Shown: piece by piece, positions 10,363 to 22,500 of the stretch
Numbering within the stretch: the first letter of the stretch is position 1
How the letters are laid out: the number at the start of each line of letters is the position of its first letter
Assembly (NCBI GenBank): GCA_964020155.1
Contig: OZ026555.1
Location: 662,515-685,014 of the forward strand
DNA: 22,500 nt
Direction: 5' to 3'
DNA from: Chondrilla cf. caribensis
Lineage: Eukaryota > Porifera > Demospongiae > Chondrillida > Chondrillidae
Program-made: the position numbers and the translations under genes
Notes under the pieces: generated by a model
What the model was told of the DNA's origin: nothing
What the model saw: only the letters and a program-made list of their open reading frames with translations
Databases searched by the model: none

Positions 10363-10487
10363 ACATTTCTTTTGTATTAATTTACTGGGCTCACCGAATC
10401 AGTGACTTGCACTGTACAAATCGTTCGGAAATGACTGGTATATAAGCATACAGTATACACCCGTGAAAAACAGGCAAAAACTGAATC
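10363..10487 (-). promoter_or_regulatory. DD-C noncoding first exon and promoter-proximal block
   Basis: Homologous to 5107-5245. A first-exon donor (GATTCG|GTGAGC) lies at 10395/10394. The next acceptor is CTCTACAG before 10198, three bases upstream of the DD-C Met. No ATG opens the exon here, so it would be 5' untranslated. The transcription start is not resolved. Confidence 0.6.
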
Positions 10488-10498
10488 GCCTGAAGAGA

Positions 10499-10562
10499 TG
10501 TAGCCCGTCTCCCGCTCTTAACGCTCGTAGGGCGCGTGTGCGGGGACGGGCTAGCTAGACTA
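10499..10562. other. hairpin-forming diverged copy of the GC-rich element
   Basis: Reads AGCCCGTCTCCCGC at the left and GCGGGGACGGGCT at the right. These pair over about 13 bp apart from one bulge and enclose about 30 nt. The right end (GGGGACGGGCTAGCTAGACTA region) resembles the ends at 5342 and 10762, so it is probably a diverged family member. Confidence 0.6.
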
Positions 10563-10689
10563 AGTTTCCTACGTGTAAGTGTGCATTGAAAATAATTATA
10601 AATAATATTAGTATTATAAATTATAATAATGAAGTATAAGACTACTGTCTCACAATCTAAATTTGCAAGTCAATCGATGCGCAATCGAC

Positions 10690-10764
10690 TCTTGGAATGC
10701 ATAAACACGCGGGAAAATGTCTCCGCCCTGGGCGCCTGATAGGGACGGTCTCGCTAGACTAGTA
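10690..10764 (-). repeat. GC-rich element upstream of DD-C
   Basis: Second copy of the element at 5268-5342, sharing the 43-bp identical run and the flank TAAACACGCGGGAAA. It lies about 300 bp upstream of the DD-C first-exon donor. The DD-B copy is about 130 bp from its first exon. Confidence 0.75.
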
Positions 10765-11663
10765 TACGGGCTAATCTTGGCGTTATTATGCCTGTAGTCC
10801 AATGGAAAAGAACCTAGAGTACCTAAGTCAAGCACCTAAAAGTACCTCAGGCACAGAATATGTAAGGATTGAACCATATTATAGACTGTGCACATAAATA
10901 CACATTTCTGTGTGTAATATAGGTAATTAATAATGTATGTAATCACTTTACTCCATGGACTATTATTTCATTATTCTTGTGTGACAAGATTGATAATAAT
11001 ATTATATTGATATTGGCCTAGTGCCCTCAAACATTTTAATTCATGAACATGAACGGACCCCATATATACGTAGGAGTGAACACCTATTACAAATGCTATA
11101 ATATTACATATATTAAGTAATATGTATACATTAGTATAAGGTATACGTATATATACACATATATTAATTATATAATATACAGTATATTGCTAATATAGAC
11201 TACTTGGGCTTGGATTTGGTTTGATTCCTTGTAATCATAATATTATTATTAATTTATTTCATCATAATCTACTTAAAATTTATATTATGGATTAACTGTT
11301 GAATTACATCTGCATATTGTCTATGTTACCATTAATTCTCATAACATATACATCCTATACATATTACAGTATATTATAATTAATAGCCAATGCAAAGTAA
11401 CATTACATTGTATTAAATGTTGTACGTTCAGGTGAGTTAAAAATAATGTAAGAACTATAATCAAACATGCAGATAGAGTTTCTGATGAGAACACAACAAA
11501 CAAAGTTACAATGATCGAAGAAGAGAGAACAATATCAAAAAAAAACTTGTGAAAAAATGAAACAGCATCAAAACACAACACAGCAAGGGCTGTACATACA
11601 AGAAAATTGTTATTAAGTGATGATCGAGTCAATATCAATGATGATTTGTGTCCCCTACGTGAG

Positions 11664-19051
<7,388 letters not shown>

Positions 19052-19694
19052 TATTCAATACTCTGTTGTTGAACCTTGAAGTGAAGGAGAGAGAGGGGAA
19101 TAAATTTTCATAAACAAAGAATACGTGATTGTACTCAAAACCACAGTTTTGATTAGCCCTGTAGTTTAATTATTTGGCCTTAGTTCCGTACCAAGTAAAC
19201 ATCATAAAAACGAATAGCTGAGGTCTGCTAGAGTTTTCCCCCAAATTGTGAGTCATAGTTCAACATCGGTTACGTCCCTTATCTACGATAGAGCTACCCA
19301 CCGTCCCCCGTGGGTGCTGGTGTAAACCGGTCCTCCGCCAAAACAACTACACGCACGCGGACTACTTCTGCAACAGCTACACACGTAAGAGATCCACTGG
19401 TATCGAATGAAACACCCGAATACAGACCTTCCAGTAAAGGGGGCTGTTCGGCACAATGATAAGCGATGAATGGCTTACAGGCGTCTTCTCTCTCTCGCTA
19501 TCGAACGAGACCTTTCAGTGAAATGCCACCTTTAGACTTGTCATGTAACACGTAGAAGGTGAAGCGCGCTACTTATATCGCGAATTTCGTATCTTTCAAG
19601 CCTAGTTCAAATACATCAACACGCACGGGTGTATATGAGGTTCACGACACGACTCAGGATACAGTACACTGATAAGACGGGCCGCTCTACTCAC
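19052..19694. other. kinase 5' flank, possible untranslated or upstream exons
   Basis: A weak candidate exon lies at 19367-19302 on the minus strand, with acceptor GTTGCAG and donor GACG|GTGGGT. It would join in phase both to the 19770-19695 candidate and to an acceptor inside kinase exon 1 at 19042. Its peptide (VVRVRVVVLAEDRF) is not recognised. Otherwise this region should hold the kinase promoter and 5' untranslated sequence. Confidence 0.35.
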
Positions 19695-19770
19695 CTGCAA
19701 ATTCGTTAAATACCGTCCAAATTTCGTTCAAGTAGGACCAAGATTTGTCACCGGTCTCCCACCAAAGACG
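19695..19770 (-). CDS. orphan Trp-rich exon candidate
   Basis: Bounded by GAATATAG at the 5' side and a perfect donor (TTTGCAG|GTGAGT). The only open frame gives a Trp-rich peptide (RLWWETGDKSWSYLNEIW, then TVFNEFA) ending in phase 1. Composition looks protein-like, but I do not recognise the family. It could be a far 5' exon of the kinase gene or the end of another gene. Confidence 0.35.
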
Positions 19771-20234
19771 CTATATTCACTAAGAACATGCACATACGTA
19801 AAGCAGTGAGGTCTTCTGCTTTTAAAGTAACGAGGTTAGTATTAATAAAACATGAGCTAAATTTTCCCACTATGAATGTCATTGTACGTGCCTATGAATA
19901 TAATTATACCGCTATGAATATTGTTTAAACAAACCGCTCTTGATAAACTCCGATCCTTCCGGATACTCATGTAGACTTCAAATCTTCAATCACGAACCAG
20001 CACACAGATCACAAATTCGGTCACAAAGGGGTTCTGTCGCCGAAGTAACTAAAAAGGAAGAAATTTTATCCAACTAGTTGGAGAGAAGTGAGATAATGGA
20101 ACAACAACTTGCATGTTATGTACTAAAGATGAAAAATGGTTTTTAATTTAATAAGGATAGTTTATCAGAAGTATGTTGTAACAGTCAGAAGTCAGTCATG
20201 ATGTACTGGGTGTGGTGTGCAAGGGTTACCTTTG
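19771..20234. other. region without a supportable gene
   Basis: A short minus-strand frame near 19930-19975 (HEYPEGSEFIKSGLFKQ) looks coding-like. It lacks a clear acceptor and ends at a stop, so it is not called. Confidence 0.4.
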
Positions 20235-20380
<146 letters not shown>

Positions 20381-20519
20381 TACATGCTTTACTGAATCAT
20401 CCTCACGATTCAAGCTATTTCAATAGTACATTCACTTGGGGTAGAATTCTTATAGTTCAGTCCTGAAACTCAAGTACACGTGACAAATTTTCAAAATTCA
20501 AGGAAAAGTACCAATACAC

Positions 20520-20690
20520 ACACCAAAGGCAACAACCACACCAGAGGTATCAATATGTACACACTAGAAGCACCAACTACATCAAAGGCGTCAACTACAC
20601 CAGAGGCACCAGCTACACCAAAGGCACCACTTCCACTAGAGGCACCAACTACACCAAAGGCACCACTTCCACTAGAGGCACTAACTACAG
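20520..20690. repeat. 18-bp minisatellite
   Basis: Units close to CACCAACTACACCAAAGG alternate AAAGG and AGAGG ends across about seven or more copies. Because 18 is a multiple of 3, the plus strand reads as APTTPK/E repeats. There is no gene context to support translation. Confidence 0.85.
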
Positions 20691-21079
20691 TAATAGCACA
20701 TATACACATAACAATGGCATGTGTACATACCCCATGTCATGAAACATTTGGAAAATGTGCTTAGTTGTCAAGCGATAAGGGTGGGAAATACTCGAATATG
20801 GACTCCAAGTTCACCCCAAGTGAATGGCCATCCTGCCTGCCATATCCGACTGACTCTTACAGCTGCCATTAGCGGGCTTGGGGTTGCTCAACCAGACTCA
20901 CACAGGATGGCACAAGACTTGCACGTGCAATAAATGGGCACCTCCAATTGTACATTAATTTTGGTGAAAGGAAACGTTAGAATACAGTTTCATATTTCAG
21001 TATAACATCTACGCCGGTCTATCAAATTCACCATACATGATGTAGATATGTACACAGGCTTGACTTTCAGTACAGGTTA

Positions 21080-21081
<2 letters not shown>
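20691..21081. other. region without a supportable gene
   Basis: Mixed unique sequence with no exon I can support on either strand. GCAATAAATGG occurs near 20929 on the plus strand but follows no coding sequence. Confidence 0.45.

Positions 21082-21164
<83 letters not shown>
21082..21164. repeat. (CA)n microsatellite
   Basis: Pure CA run of about 83 bp. Confidence 0.97.
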
Positions 21165-21165
<1 letters not shown>

Positions 21166-21414
21166 CCATATATACCTATAAATGTGTTCAGGGTATCTCC
21201 ATGATTTCATGCATTTTCAACTCATGTCTTATAACTGAATGCTTTCCCAACACATGTATTCGGCTGTATATGTACACATGTATATGCATACAGCCTAATG
21301 TATTACACATTGTAGATATATTTTCTACTACACCTCTATGACTGTATGCATTTTCAGTACAAGTTACCAAGCACCATTTCCAATACTTCTGTACATCCAT
21401 TGGGGCTGTACGTA

Positions 21415-21518
21415 CCACTTCCAAGTAGAGGGCTTCATTCCCAACCATGTACAGCCAGTACTGTTGTAAAAATGGTTTTAAATTTCCAGTGTTTTCAAAA
21501 CCTTTTATCCCTTTGCGC
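21415..21518 (-). CDS. orphan exon candidate
   Basis: Acceptor GTTTGTTTATTCAG and donor GAAGTG|GTACGT enclose an open frame of about 34 codons (FENTGNLKPFLQQYWLYMVG, then NEALYLEV) in phase 0. The aromatic-rich peptide looks coding. I do not recognise a family. An upstream partner may lie at 21588-21667, but that stretch could equally be a polypyrimidine tract. Confidence 0.4.
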
Positions 21519-21946
21519 TGAATAAACAAACAAATTCACCAGCCTAGGATGAAAGGTGAAAGTGTGTACATACCTGAGGGGAGGAGAAAGGAAACAGCAA
21601 GGATAAATGCCAGCAATTACACGTACATACGCCAGGGTATCACCTGCACTTACACAAAGGTGAGAGGGGGATGTCTCAGACATCAAGACTAACAGACAGA
21701 GATCCAGACGAATGGTCAGGGAACATGAATATTAATCATAGCGCACAGTATGGTGATTGAGATCAAAAGCTACAGTGGAGGACAGTCTGTCTCACCCACT
21801 GGGAGACAGATGGTTGGGATAATTATCATAGGTACAGTCCAGTCTGACCTTGCTTATCTAAAATCTCACTCAGCTAACAGACCTATTGGAAACAGAACTA
21901 CGTACTATTGGGAAAATCTGTTTGGAAACGTCTTAGTTCGAAATCC

Positions 21947-22500
<554 letters not shown>

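Larger units (their letters stand above)
10396..11663. other. AT-rich intergenic DNA between DD-C and the kinase 3' end
   Basis: Contains the DD-C upstream elements (to about 10764), then about 900 bp of AT-rich sequence with TATA/TAAT runs at 10980-11380. A reading frame of 99 codons at 11339-11638 looks like an AT-rich chance frame with no recognisable domain. The kinase 3' untranslated region must lie at its right end. Confidence 0.6.

Noticed and set aside
10320..10366. Alternative DD-C start at a Met at 10366
   Set aside because: It runs into a stop at the TCATAG near 10323. A donor there (A|GTGAGT) would create stops with the acceptors tested before 10198.
11339..11638. 99-codon minus-strand frame with hydrophobic segments
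   Set aside because: It lies in AT-rich intergenic DNA beyond the kinase stop, with no recognisable domain and no splice partners.
20480..20764. 94-codon plus-strand frame
   Set aside because: Mostly the 18-bp minisatellite. No splice sites, promoter or domain support it.

Overview
This is animal nuclear DNA, not prokaryotic. All recognisable coding sequence lies on the minus strand and is split into many small exons. The junctions fit GT/AG consensus and keep reading phase across each intron. Many introns are short (about 60-200 bp), intergenic spacing is tight, the DNA is AT-rich, and (CA)n microsatellites are very abundant. A ZU5-death-domain receptor family beside a PIM-type kinase suggests an early-branching invertebrate. 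A demosponge is my best guess, but that is inference from family content and compactness, not a proof.

Layout, in window coordinates (every gene reads right to left). (1) 1-~1376: the 3' part of a gene, here called DD-A, with coiled-coil-like and Ser-rich exons followed by a death domain that runs off the left edge. (2) 2262-5187: a complete nine-exon gene, DD-B (361 aa), made of short Ser-rich exons and a C-terminal death domain. (3) 5590-10195, with a noncoding first exon near 10395: a complete gene, DD-C (about 727 aa). It encodes two membrane spans around a glycosylated loop, a spliced linker, ZU5, a UPA-like region and a death domain. (4) 10396-11663: AT-rich intergenic DNA. (5) 11664-19051: a complete seven-exon PIM-family Ser/Thr kinase (406 aa). 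(6) 19052-22500: no complete gene. It holds two orphan exon candidates, an 18-bp minisatellite, an EF-hand-like reading frame and a (CA)n tract of at least 431 bp that runs off the right edge.

DD-A, DD-B and DD-C carry closely related death-domain exons behind unrelated front modules. DD-B and DD-C also share promoter-proximal and 3'-flanking sequence. This is a tandem array in which one membrane receptor-like protein and two soluble proteins share a homotypic interaction domain, which would suit a local signalling set; the pairing is inference. Exon-cassette duplications inside DD-B and DD-C show that the array is still being reshaped.

The most unusual genome-level signal is that every long CA microsatellite has the same orientation, (UG)n in the gene transcripts. 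Six introns have a UG tract starting within about 0-35 nt of the 5' splice site.
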